Origin: Paenibacillus glacialis
Lineage (GTDB): Bacteria; Bacillota; Bacilli; Paenibacillales; Paenibacillaceae
DNA: 64,000 bases
Assembly (NCBI RefSeq): GCF_001637205.1
Contig: NZ_LVJH01000025.1
Span: forward strand, 62,001 to 126,000
Direction: 5' to 3'
Each line of letters opens with the position of its first letter. Positions within the stretch are counted from its first letter, which is position 1. Below, in pieces: positions 18,048 through 26,553 of this stretch. The notes beneath the pieces were generated by a model. That model saw only the letters and a program-made list of their open reading frames with translations, was not told the origin of the DNA and searched no databases. A program made the position numbers and the translations under genes.

Positions 18048-18851
18048 ATGTCTCGAAAATCATTACTTCCAAGAAGTCTTGCAAAAAACGGTTTCAAAGG
18101 TGTTAAAGTTATTACTTTTATAGGTGTCGCTTCCCTGATGTTCACACAAGTCATCGTAGCTAGCGAACTAAAAACGGTTACCAAAGTTCCTACTACTTAC
18201 AATGTCTCTGAACTTTCCTACTTAGTGGATAGACAAATTCCTGCTGGCTATGTAAAAGCTAATTATAAGGCTATCTATTCTCCTAGTACTCAAAGTAAAA
18301 CACCTAGTTCTAAAGATTTATCTTTACAAGAAGCTGCTGAAATAGCTGCCCAAGAAATATTTAAATTTTCTGGGGAAAAACTAGATAATCAAACGCTTCA
18401 AATGTTGTATTTCCATAGCTCTCAAGCTCTTAGACCTTATTCTTACTGGCAGGTTAGTGTAAATATTACACCCTCCTATCATTTTCATGTTGAGATAGAT
18501 GGAAGTACAGGGAAACTAATTCGCATCTTATATATTGGTGGTCCTAATATAGACAACGAGTTTGATGTTGATGCACCTTCAACCACTAAACTGAGTAAAG
18601 AAGGACTCGATACTGGTAGTAAACAATTTAACCCCGATCTTGCAAAAGTCCAGAATCTTATCACGAAATCAGGCTATATAGCTGAACCTATTAAATCCAT
18701 AAAATATCAGTATATGTCTGCTGATGCATACGCAGTGTTTTCACATACCTTTTATGTCACAACAGCTTCTAATAAAATCCATAGTTTTTCACTCTCTCAA
18801 GATCTTACTCAACTGAAAGACTATTACCCTTTAGGAATATACGGAAAATGA
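18048..18851 (+). CDS. Secreted PepSY-like protein of unknown function
   Basis: The 267-residue protein has a long basic N-terminus and one hydrophobic helix (VITFIGVASLMFTQVIVA, residues 25-42), consistent with export. The central part has a PepSY-like pattern (DLSLQEAAEIAAQEIFKFSG, then SYWQVSVNITPSYHFHVEID, STGKLIRILYI). PepSY modules often inhibit proteases or sense peptides. It is divergent from a two-component system of the same AT-rich composition and probably belongs to that regulon. A terminator follows at 18923. Confidence 0.7.
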   Translation: MSRKSLLPRSLAKNGFKGVKVITFIGVASLMFTQVIVASELKTVTKVPTTYNVSELSYLVDRQIPAGYVKANYKAIYSPSTQSKTPSSKDLSLQEAAEIAAQEIFKFSGEKLDNQTLQMLYFHSSQALRPYSYWQVSVNITPSYHFHVEIDGSTGKLIRILYIGGPNIDNEFDVDAPSTTKLSKEGLDTGSKQFNPDLAKVQNLITKSGYIAEPIKSIKYQYMSADAYAVFSHTFYVTTASNKIHSFSLSQDLTQLKDYYPLGIYGK

Positions 18852-18922
18852 ATAATTTTGCAACTATGAATTCATGAATATTTTTCTTGATATGGAGCCC
18901 CTGTAGATATGGATGTTACGCC

Positions 18923-18962
18923 AGAAAAGCTGTATACCTTTTAGGTATACAGCTTTTCTATT
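18923..18962 (+). terminator. Terminator abutting att repeat 5
   Basis: AGAAAAGCTGTATACCT pairs with AGGTATACAGCTTTTCT and is followed by ATTTTCT. It ends only a few bases before the att-like repeat. Confidence 0.88.
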
Positions 18963-18965
18963 TTC

Positions 18966-19014
18966 TAGTACTTATTTATGATAAGGTTCATTGTAACAAG
19001 TCTATCGGCGAAAA
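18966..19014 (-). repeat. rlmH-3'-end-like att repeat 5
   Basis: TTATTTATGATAAGGTTCA, then TTGTAACAAGTCTATC and the arm GGCGAAAA. The core variant ATGATAAGG (palindromic CCTTATCATAAGG when complete) is shared with repeats 6 and 12. The left TTTCGCC arm is missing. Confidence 0.75.
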
Positions 19015-19066
19015 ATCCAATGGCTCTTTCCCTAAAAACAAATAAAATCGTAAAACAGGGCTGCCT

Positions 19067-19231
19067 CTATCTGGCGCCATTGTTGATGTTAACGTCCTGG
19101 CCTTTTCGTTTTTCAAAATTATCGGAAGATTTGAAGATGTTCTGGTCGATCGTAATTCTGTCGACATAATTCAAATTCGCTCCCGTTACAAATGCACGAT
19201 GGATTTTTGACTTGTGCATTTCTCTGAACAT
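19067..19231 (-). pseudogene. panD: panD (aspartate 1-decarboxylase) remnant
   Basis: A 54-codon frame reads [18 protein letters not shown], then DRITIDQN, and ends VNINNGAR before a stop. This aligns with the start of bacterial PanD ([21 protein letters not shown], then NGAR). PanD self-cleaves between Gly24 and Ser25 to make its pyruvoyl cofactor; here that GS is replaced by DR, and the last two thirds are gone. It is therefore inactive. There are no panB or panC neighbours, so this is a transported or decayed fragment. Confidence 0.75.
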
Positions 19232-19449
19232 CAAAATCTCTCTTTTTCGTTTAGTTGTGGTTGTCTCGGCTAGGCCGGCAATATAACGGGAGTCCTTACG
19301 ATGTTCCTCTTTTTGTTTGTCTTACACGATTCGTTCTCTTTCGCCATTAGGAAACAGCTCGCTTAGGCTTTTAGGCACTTCCACGATATCCCACCCTCAT
19401 CTAAACTAGAGTAGAAAGATACGGATCGAATCGAGAGGGGGTGAATTGG

Positions 19450-19812
19450 ATGAAAAAAGCGATTTTGCTCGTGTTATTGGCATTTTTTTCATTTTCTGCG
19501 ACAGCGTCCGCTGCATATACCGAAACGATGTCCGGTATGATTAATCCGGGCGACGCTGGAAATTACAGACTTAATCTAGGTATTGAAGGTCACCCTATTA
19601 CAGAAAATGCAGTCGTAACCGTCTATTTCAAGTACTCTTCGAATGGCGCATATCAGTACAGGTCCTCACACACGTTTACTGTACCGGCTAGTTCGTACAG
19701 CCATCATCAGATCGATATCGGTTCTCTTCCATCCGGCTACTACAAAATTGATGTCACTTTCAATGGCGTTTCCTATGCCTTTGTTGATATAAGTTATCTC
19801 CAGCGCATTTAA
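19450..19812 (+). CDS. Small secreted protein
   Basis: About 120 residues with a clear signal peptide (KKAILLVLLAFFSFSATASA, cleavage likely near residue 22). The mature part is rich in Tyr, Ser and Gly and beta-strand-like (VVTVYFKYSSNGAYQYRSSH, SYSHHQIDIGSLPSGYYKID). I do not recognise a family. AGGGGG sits about nine bases before ATG 19450; GTG 19441 is an alternative. It is immediately followed by a strong terminator, so it is monocistronic. Confidence 0.7.
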   Translation: MKKAILLVLLAFFSFSATASAAYTETMSGMINPGDAGNYRLNLGIEGHPITENAVVTVYFKYSSNGAYQYRSSHTFTVPASSYSHHQIDIGSLPSGYYKIDVTFNGVSYAFVDISYLQRI

Positions 19813-19816
19813 TGAG

Positions 19817-19856
19817 CAAACCCAGCGGTTCCAAACGATCGGAACCGTAGGGTTTG
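19817..19856 (+). terminator. Terminator after small secreted protein
   Basis: AAACCC-AG-CGGTTCC pairs with GGAACCG-TA-GGGTTT around a short loop. A T-rich stretch follows. Confidence 0.85.
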
Positions 19857-20160
19857 TTATATTTCCCCGTCTGGCGAATCTTTCTTGTAAATCGTTCAAA
19901 CCGTTCTGGAATTAAATTCAAATTTTATTCCCCGTATCGCTTGATCGGCGCTTATTTTGGCGCAAAAACCGTTCTGTTTATTCCGCAAGAACTGCTGAAA
20001 GTGTCCTTCATAGGGTTAAGCCGTGACGCCAAAAGTAAGCATTAAAGAATGATGTCCTGAGCTCGGTCCACTTTCATTTCCCGTTGACAATCGTTTCGAT
20101 TTTAAAAGCCCCAAGCGATGTGTCCGCTTGAGGCTACTTGGGTTGGATGAATAAGTTTAT

Positions 20161-20350
20161 TTAACGGATCTCCTCATTGATTTCTAACGCTCTTTCCATC
20201 AGGTAGACGAAATCATCCTGTCGTTCGCTTGCGGCTGTTTCTCGAGCCAGATGAAGCACTTCCTCCAAGCGATCCCCTTCTCCGCCTTCACGATGTTTCA
20301 TGATTTCGGCAAACTCGGCCACAGAAGCGTAAACTGGGCTTTTTCAGACA
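20161..20350 (-). pseudogene. C-terminal gene fragment, unidentified
   Basis: An open stretch on the minus strand ends ETAASERQDDFVYLMERAL before the stop at about 20161, and begins after an in-frame TGA. It has protein-like composition, with charged amphipathic helices, but no start or ribosome site. The surrounding 19860-20800 has no intact gene and looks like decayed coding sequence. Confidence 0.35.
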
Positions 20351-20802
20351 AATGAACGGATAATCGAATCGGTTCCGTCGTTCCTTTCGGATTTGATATA
20401 TTCGAAGATGTCGGACAAGAGCCCTGTCATGCAAGGGGCTAATCCAATATAAGTGGTTTAAAAGTTTGACACTAACGCCATTTAAATCCATGGATGGTCA
20501 ATCGTTTGTTTATTGTGATACTGAAGGATTTTCCTATGGCAGGGACGTTCTATCGAGCTGAAATAATGGAGAAGTAACGGCTTTCCTTCAGATCCCGAAG
20601 AGCTAGAGAAAGTAAAAGCAGAGGACATCTGGTCAAAACAGCTCTGGTTCTAGCCTCGTACAAAATGCATAGCCTTAGCCTACACTCACTTCCACTGACC
20701 AAACGGCAGAAAGGACTTTCCTCCTGTTCAGAAAAGCCCAACTCAAGCTTGAATATGGTTATCTAAAAAACAACCTCGTGTATAATTGCAACAATACAAA
20801 AT
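20351..20802. other. Decayed region without intact gene
   Basis: Only short frames with stops are present. I cannot assign any family. It sits inside the cassette between att repeats 5 and 6. Confidence 0.35.
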
Positions 20803-20852
20803 ACCGCCTTACTTATGATAAGGCTCAGCTTAACGGGTCTATAGGCGAAAAA
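20803..20852 (-). repeat. rlmH-3'-end-like att repeat 6
   Basis: CCGCCTTACTTATGATAAGG, then CTCAGCTTAACGGGTCTATA and arm GGCGAAAA. The core contains the palindrome CTTATGATAAG. Sequence just outside (CTGCCGCGGCGC) is also found beside decayed repeat 9. Confidence 0.82.
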
Positions 20853-21047
20853 TCTGCCGCGGCGCATAATTGCTGACTTCTTAGCTCATTAAATCAAACA
20901 AATTTCAATCCGAGGATTATGATCAATTATTCATTCCGCATGTGGTTACCAAACATCCATGGGTAATATTATGCGCTATTTGGAAGCAAATTACGTTCGT
21001 GGTATGCTCAAACCTAATTCGGCTGCGGTGTTATTGGCATACAATCG

Positions 21048-21095
21048 CATGAAAAAAAGCCCTTGCGAGGCGAACTCACAGGTGCTTCAAGGGCT
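21048..21095 (-). terminator. Terminator downstream of the phosphotransferase
   Basis: On the minus strand AGCCCTTGAAGCACC folds against GCAAGGGCT, followed by TTTTTTT. It lies about 240 bases past the phosphotransferase stop. Confidence 0.7.
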
Positions 21096-21334
21096 AGTAA
21101 ATTCTACTGCTAATCTACAGGATACGCTTGATATACTCGTATTTTCCCCGCCCCGACCTTATATAATTTTCAACAATTTACATTAATTTGAAGTAGAGGG
21201 AAACCAGGCAAGGACGTCATGTGGCGTAACGGGCTTGAACGTATCAGGGATAGCGAGGCGAAAAGCGATGATCGAACTAGCCTTAACGGTGTGCAGATAG
21301 GACTTGAGTTTTGACCATAACTGCTCGAAAAAGA

Positions 21335-22408
21335 CTAAATATTTCGTTCCTCATACTGAAAGGGTTCTTCACAAGAGTAAATTTCATGGAAAAATCCCTG
21401 GTATGGAATATCGTCTTCCAAACATTTTATGAGATACGACAGTTCCTCGTCACACTCCGGTTCCTCACCGGTGTTCTGCATCACTTCGAATGCATCCACA
21501 ATATTCTCCATGATGCATACCTTAATAAATAAGGGCAACTTATCCAACATCGAATCGTCGATCTCGGTCTCGGATCTGTATCCCGCGAGGACTGTTCCAA
21601 AATACTCATCCATAAACTTTCTACGTTTGCTGGCGTCTGGTTCGAATTGTATCCAGCCTACTCCGTGTGTCCAGAGACCTGCCAGGTCATACATATACCA
21701 ACCGAAACATGAATTATCGAAATCATATACGGTTATTTGCCCGGTATCAAAATCTATCGAATAATTCCCATCGTTGTAATCAAAATGAATCATACCAAAA
21801 GACTCTTGGCTTCTGTCCAATCCTTCCAAGGTTTTAAGGAGCTCTACCAACTTCTCCTTCAGCAGGGATAAGGAGGTGGGTATCAATTTATCGATATATT
21901 CAGCATTGAATTTGTCAAAAAAACTATACCGGCGATGGACAGGTGTATATCCTTTCGATATTTGGTGCAGTTTTCCCAGGACTTTACCGCAATTATAATA
22001 ATATTCGGAAATCGGAGCGCCTTCACGGTACCGATAATTATTTTCTACAAGCATTTTGCCCTTGGCCTTTTCAAATAGGCAGACAAAAAAGGTGTGGTTA
22101 TTGTGGGTGATCTCCTCCAGCAGATTCTCATTCCGGGAACTGATTACATTTGAGACACTGCCTCCATGCTCAAATAGGTACCGAATATATTCCACTTCAC
22201 CCAGAAAATCTTCCCGGCTCCTGTCAGGTAAGAAAGCGATTCTGAGTATTTTTGCGTCGACGCCCTCTTTCTCACAAGTATATACGACATTCCGCCCTCC
22301 ATCATGTGCCGGAATCAGCTGGATTTCATAGCCTTCTAATCCGAACAACTCTGATACTACTGTAAGTAAATAGGTATCTCCGATTGAAACAACTTCGTTA
22401 TAAATTAT
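21335..22408 (-). CDS. APH-family phosphotransferase (kinase-like fold)
   Basis: The catalytic loop is MIHFDYNDGNYSID and the metal-binding motif is VYDFDNSCFGWYMYDLA, as in aminoglycoside/homoserine/choline kinase-like enzymes. The substrate is unknown. The nearest canonical start is TTG 22348, but homologous-looking sequence (DTYLLTVVSELFGLEGYEIQ) continues upstream in frame to ATA 22408. That codon is seven bases after AAAGGAGA, exactly where an ATG is expected. Either the start mutated to ATA or ATA is used. The protein would be about 357 residues. Confidence 0.8.
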   Translation of the reverse strand: MIYNEVVSIGDTYLLTVVSELFGLEGYEIQLIPAHDGGRNVVYTCEKEGVDAKILRIAFLPDRSREDFLGEVEYIRYLFEHGGSVSNVISSRNENLLEEITHNNHTFFVCLFEKAKGKMLVENNYRYREGAPISEYYYNCGKVLGKLHQISKGYTPVHRRYSFFDKFNAEYIDKLIPTSLSLLKEKLVELLKTLEGLDRSQESFGMIHFDYNDGNYSIDFDTGQITVYDFDNSCFGWYMYDLAGLWTHGVGWIQFEPDASKRRKFMDEYFGTVLAGYRSETEIDDSMLDKLPLFIKVCIMENIVDAFEVMQNTGEEPECDEELSYLIKCLEDDIPYQGFFHEIYSCEEPFQYEERNI

Positions 22409-22505
22409 AACTATCTCTCCTTTTCGTACAAACCTCTATTTATGATTACGATACAAAAAGAACATACCACAATAGCGGCACGCTCAATGGACTTTTTTGA
22501 TCATT

Positions 22506-23393
22506 TTAAGTGTACTTCACTCTGATGGGCGCAAACCACTCCATTTGACAATATTGGCCATCGTATGCATCTATGTCGATTTTTTCGAAGAAGAATTCGC
22601 TATCCAGAAGCTCATATCTCCCGTTGTGCTCCTTGGCAAGCCTATCGATGGCAGTATACAGCGCTTCTGCGCGTAGTTCGCTAATCTCCTCGTAATGATG
22701 GTTCCCAATATAGCGAAAGCCGACACACAAGGAAGCAGGGACGGTGTCGCCTGTAAAGCCGTCAGGAATATCTTTCATATTCTGTACTCGCATAGACGGT
22801 AGATAGTACGTCCAACTAAGCGATGGATCAGGTGTCCTCGTTAGACCGTAATAGATATTTGGTTCTACTGGATGAAGCACTTTATGCCGCTTGTTCCACC
22901 AAAACTGTTTGGCAGCTTCGGGCGCTTCTGTCGGTGCTTCAGCGATCTCAATTCGATGGATACACCCGATCAAATGAAAGGATGGAATCATGACCATATT
23001 CGGCCCGTACACCAAATTTCCGCAAACATTGTTGTTTGGAAACAGATGAAGAGGAGTTGTTACGTGAATGTTTCTGCCGGATTCTCTGCATTCGCCAGGC
23101 GTAAGCCCATACTCGCGCTTAAACGCGCGTATGTAGGTTTGCTCATGTTCATAACCGCATTCGATTGCAATATCGAGAATCCGCTTCTCGGTTTGCATCA
23201 AATTCTCCAAGCTGATGGCCAGCTTTCGAGAGCGGATATAGCTTTGTAGCGGCACGCCGAAAGCGAACTTGAAGAGTCGACGCAAATGAACAATGGAGAC
23301 CGGGAGATCGGCCAGATATTCTGTCTCCCTCGTACCAGAAACATTTTCTTCTATTCGTGATAGTAATACAGATAGCAGCTTGTATGGTTCTAT
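22506..23393 (-). CDS. AraC-family regulator with GyrI-like domain, start codon apparently ATA
   Basis: This has an AraC helix-turn-helix (VHLRRLFKFAFGVPLQSYIR, DIAIECGYEHEQTYIRAFKR) and a GyrI-like C-terminal effector domain (residues 130-295). The first canonical start, TTG 23285, would cut off half of the first DNA-binding motif. The frame continues upstream with IEPYKLLSVLLSRIEENV to ATA 23393, behind AGGAGG and just after an in-frame TAG. As in the adjacent phosphotransferase, ATA stands in the start position. The gene may be translationally silenced. Confidence 0.8.
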   Translation of the reverse strand: MEPYKLLSVLLSRIEENVSGTRETEYLADLPVSIVHLRRLFKFAFGVPLQSYIRSRKLAISLENLMQTEKRILDIAIECGYEHEQTYIRAFKREYGLTPGECRESGRNIHVTTPLHLFPNNNVCGNLVYGPNMVMIPSFHLIGCIHRIEIAEAPTEAPEAAKQFWWNKRHKVLHPVEPNIYYGLTRTPDPSLSWTYYLPSMRVQNMKDIPDGFTGDTVPASLCVGFRYIGNHHYEEISELRAEALYTAIDRLAKEHNGRYELLDSEFFFEKIDIDAYDGQYCQMEWFAPIRVKYT

Positions 23394-23506
23394 AACCTAT
23401 GTCTCCCTCCTAGGATATTTTTGTTCCTTATAATAAGCATAATAGCAAATTCTGTGGGTTACACAATTAAAGCATAATGGAGATTTACGGCCGAATTGGG
23501 CTTTGG

Positions 23507-23620
23507 TTACTTTAATTCGCGTTCAATAGCTATAAAAGCATCCCGCCTATGTTTATTGAAAACATATCGTGTTTCCTCGCCCCCGAACGTTCGTCTTCTG
23601 TACCCATTTCGACTAACGTC
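23507..23620 (-). pseudogene. C-terminal remnant of an unidentified gene
   Basis: A short frame ending EETRYVFNKHRRDAFIAIER before the stop at 23507 begins after a TAG with no start codon. It is protein-like but unassigned. Confidence 0.3.
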
Positions 23621-23721
23621 CTATACATAATGTCTTTTATCAATTCTTAATGGATCACATAATTGCTACTAGTAAAATCATACCACAAGATGGAAAACAT
23701 TGTCGTTTCTTGCATATATAA

Positions 23722-23750
23722 AAAAGCCCCTAAGTCACTTTAAGGGCTAG
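23722..23750 (-). terminator. Orphan minus-strand terminator
   Basis: AGCCCTTAAAGTGACTTAGG closes as a short hairpin on the minus strand and is followed by TTTTTT. No intact minus-strand gene lies upstream, so it probably belongs to a lost gene. Confidence 0.55.
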
Positions 23751-23800
23751 AATTTCTTATAAGTCATCGATCTTACAGGCCTCAGGCCCTCTTACACCCC

Positions 23801-23857
23801 AATTTTTCGCCGTCACTTATGATACGGTTCACCTTACCACTCTAACGGCGAAATTTT
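23801..23857 (-). repeat. rlmH-3'-end-like att repeat 7, nested in a larger palindrome
   Basis: Arm TTTTTCGCCGT, core CACTTATGATACGGTTCACC, and arm AACGGCGAAATTTT. Outside it, GGCCCTCTT (23785-23793) faces AAGAGGGCC (23860-23868), so the whole site is a nested inverted repeat of about 84 bases. Confidence 0.85.
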
Positions 23858-23989
23858 ACAAGAGGGCCATACAAAGTATTTGCTTTTTTACAAAAGGTTT
23901 CACAAGATTCGGCAACTTTATTGCACTGCACTATCTTTTTATGCTATTCATATTAGTAAGAACCAATATGGAGGGTGCGAAGAATCGAT

Positions 23990-24655
23990 ATGTATAAGAT
24001 TATGGTTATAGAAGACAGCAATGAGATTCGAAATGAGATCATTGTCTTGTTACACAAGAATGGCTTTGACGGCTACGCTCCCAAGCTATTCGATACGATC
24101 ATTTCAGACATACGAGCAACGAACCCTCATCTAATTCTGCTTGATATTCAACTACCCCATCGGGATGGATTTCAGCTGTGTACGGAGATTCGTACATTTT
24201 CACGAGTACCCATTATTTTTGTTACTAGTCGGGACACAGACATGGATGAGCTCATGTGCATGACGCTTGGCGCTGATGATTATATAAGCAAGCCTTACAA
24301 TACCTCGATCCTAGTTGCTCGCATATCTGCGTTACTTAAGCGCACTTATAACAACAGTTCCCAAGATCATCTGAAGCATGGCCCTATCACGCTTGATTTA
24401 GCGACCAGTAGACTTGAGGTGGAGGGCCAGATTGTGGAACTGACCAAGAATGAATTGAAAATTATGCATTACCTCTTTCTGCACAAGGAACGAATCGTAT
24501 CACGGCTTGATTTGGTGGAATACCTCTGGGATAACGAATTGTTTGTAGATGACAACTCCCTAAGCGTAAATATCAATCGAATCCGTAACAAGCTTCAACC
24601 ACTGGGGCTGGAGGATTTCGTCAAAACCAAACGCGGACAGGGATATCTGATATGA
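23990..24655 (+). CDS. bceR: BceR-type OmpR-family response regulator
   Basis: The 221-residue protein has a receiver (KIMVIEDSNEIRNEIIVLLH, phospho-acceptor in LILLDIQLPHRDG, DDYISKPY) and an OmpR winged helix (ELTKNELKIMHYLFLHKERI, NSLSVNINRIRNKL). ATG 23990 is preferred to GTG 23975, which overlaps GGAGGG. It overlaps the kinase start by ATGA and heads a Bce-type four-gene module, where such regulators activate the transporter genes after antimicrobial peptide sensing. Confidence 0.9.
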   Translation: MYKIMVIEDSNEIRNEIIVLLHKNGFDGYAPKLFDTIISDIRATNPHLILLDIQLPHRDGFQLCTEIRTFSRVPIIFVTSRDTDMDELMCMTLGADDYISKPYNTSILVARISALLKRTYNNSSQDHLKHGPITLDLATSRLEVEGQIVELTKNELKIMHYLFLHKERIVSRLDLVEYLWDNELFVDDNSLSVNINRIRNKLQPLGLEDFVKTKRGQGYLI

Positions 24656-25668
24656 CACCAAGCACCTATATTAAGGATCGAGCATTGCTCCTCGTACTAC
24701 ATGTCGTATGCATGCTGTTTGCCGTCATTTTTTTGAAATCGGTCGACAATCCTAACAGTGTTATTGGTCTTATGCTCTTGATTTGGTTTGTGATTTTAAC
24801 CACGTACTTAACAGTTCATTACGTAAGTAGACGCAAGTATTTGAAGCAGCTGCAAGAGCTGTCCGACTCGCTTGAACAGCGCTATCTATTGGCAGAGGTA
24901 ATGGACAAGCCTTTTCGCCTTGAAGATCTCGAATATTATAAATTGATTAAATCCGCTAACAAATCGATGATTGAACAGGTCACAAAGGTTAAGAACGAAC
25001 GCAAAGAATACAAGGAATACATCGAACAATGGGTGCATGAGATCAAAACACCTATTGCAGCAATCAAGCTCATTTGCGAAAACCAGAAGTCAGATGTGAC
25101 GCGCAAAGTTCTCATGGAGCTAGAGCGAACCGATCAATATGTGGAACAAGCGCTTTACTATGCTCGAAGCGAGCAGGTGGAGAAGGATTATTTGATCAAA
25201 GAAATCTCGCTATCCGATTGTGTTCATGCCGCCATTATGAAGAACAAGCAGTTGCTGATCCAAAATAGCATTCAGATACATACGGAAGAGCTTGATCGCA
25301 CAGTATACTCTGACAGCAAATGGATTGAATTCATGATTAACCAACTACTCATCAATGCGGTGAAGTATCGCAAGCAAGGACAAGAACCCTCTATGATCAG
25401 CTTTTCTACTGAAGAAGTTAAGAATGGAATTGGTCTCGTCATTCGAGATAATGGGCTTGGCATTGCGGAGAATGAATTACCACGTGTTTTTGACAAAGGA
25501 TTTACGGGGTCTAACGGCAGACAAACTCAGCAATCTACGGGAATCGGGCTTTATCTCTGCCGACGGCTGTGCGATAAGCTAGGTCTGGAGATCACGATAA
25601 GTTCTGCACCAAATGAATATACGGCGTTAACAATTTTCTTTCCGATCGGAACTTTGTATCTGATGTAG
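24652..25668 (+). CDS. bceS: BceS-type intramembrane-sensing histidine kinase
   Basis: The 338-residue kinase has two close transmembrane helices (about 13-32 and 37-58) and almost no extracellular loop, the hallmark of BceS-like kinases that sense through their ABC partner. H-box EQWVHEIKTPIAAIKLI, N-box NQLLINAVKYR, G1 DNGLGI and G2 STGIGLYLCR are intact. It starts inside the stop of the regulator and is followed after 117 bases by the transporter genes. Confidence 0.92.
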   Translation: MTPSTYIKDRALLLVLHVVCMLFAVIFLKSVDNPNSVIGLMLLIWFVILTTYLTVHYVSRRKYLKQLQELSDSLEQRYLLAEVMDKPFRLEDLEYYKLIKSANKSMIEQVTKVKNERKEYKEYIEQWVHEIKTPIAAIKLICENQKSDVTRKVLMELERTDQYVEQALYYARSEQVEKDYLIKEISLSDCVHAAIMKNKQLLIQNSIQIHTEELDRTVYSDSKWIEFMINQLLINAVKYRKQGQEPSMISFSTEEVKNGIGLVIRDNGLGIAENELPRVFDKGFTGSNGRQTQQSTGIGLYLCRRLCDKLGLEITISSAPNEYTALTIFFPIGTLYLM

Positions 25669-25785
25669 GGATAACCTCCTTGGTGAAACCGTTTCTTCTT
25701 ATCTAACAAAAGTGAAAGATTATCTTAAGCTATGTTCATACAAGTAGGCCTCAATTCGCAGGATAATGATAGCGAGGTGATCGAC

Positions 25786-26553
25786 ATGACAACATTATTA
25801 AACATATGCAATATCGAGAAATATTACGGCAGCAAGAAGCAAATAACCAAAGCGATCGATAATATCAGCTTTCAAGTGGCGACAAGTGAATTCATCGGTG
25901 TAATGGGCGCTTCAGGATCTGGAAAAACAACGCTGCTCAATGTGATTTCAACAATTGATCAGGTTAGTGCGGGGCATATTTTCTTGAAAGATACGGACAT
26001 TACGGAGATTACAGAACGAGATATCGCCAAGTTTAGACGGCAGAATCTGGGTTTTATTTTTCAAGACTTTAACCTACTGGATACACTGACCCTGCATGAA
26101 AATATCGCTCTGGCTTTGACGATTAATAAGGTGAATCCTGATGCCATTGATGAAAAAGTACAAATGATTGCGCTTCAATTAGGAATTAACGAGATTCTCT
26201 CGAAGTTTCCATATGAAGTATCGGGCGGACAAAAGCAGCGCTGCGCCTGCGCGCGAGCAATCGTCACCAAACCGCAGCTGATCCTCGCAGACGAGCCGAC
26301 TGGAGCGCTTGATTCCAAATCTGCTCAAATGCTGCTGGAGACCATTTCGGATTTGAACACCAAGCTCGGAGCCACCATCCTGATGGTAACACATGATGCG
26401 TTTGCAGCCAGCTATTGCAATCGAATTTTGTTTCTTAAAGACGGTACGATCTTTAACGAACTGATTAAGGGGGCGAAATCGCGGAAGCAATTCTTCAACG
26501 AAATTCTGGATGTAATGGCTTTGCTCGGAGGTGACTTGTCCGATGTATTTTAA
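25786..26553 (+). CDS. bceA: BceA-type ABC transporter ATPase
   Basis: Walker [13 protein letters not shown]-loop [13 protein letters not shown], signature [14 protein letters not shown], Walker [13 protein letters not shown] and the H-loop MVTHDAF are all present. ATG 25786 follows AGGTGA; a longer frame from 25732 lacks a ribosome site. In Bce systems this ATPase and the large permease remove peptide antibiotics from lipid II-cycle targets and also act as sensor for BceS. Confidence 0.93.
   Translation: MTTLLNICNIEKYYGSKKQITKAIDNISFQVATSEFIGVMGASGSGKTTLLNVISTIDQVSAGHIFLKDTDITEITERDIAKFRRQNLGFIFQDFNLLDTLTLHENIALALTINKVNPDAIDEKVQMIALQLGINEILSKFPYEVSGGQKQRCACARAIVTKPQLILADEPTGALDSKSAQMLLETISDLNTKLGATILMVTHDAFAASYCNRILFLKDGTIFNELIKGAKSRKQFFNEILDVMALLGGDLSDVF

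Noticed and set aside
22433-22455. CTATTTATGATTACGATAC as another att repeat
   Set aside because: It resembles the core only loosely, with an insertion, lacks both arms and lies in AT-rich DNA upstream of the phosphotransferase; likely coincidence.
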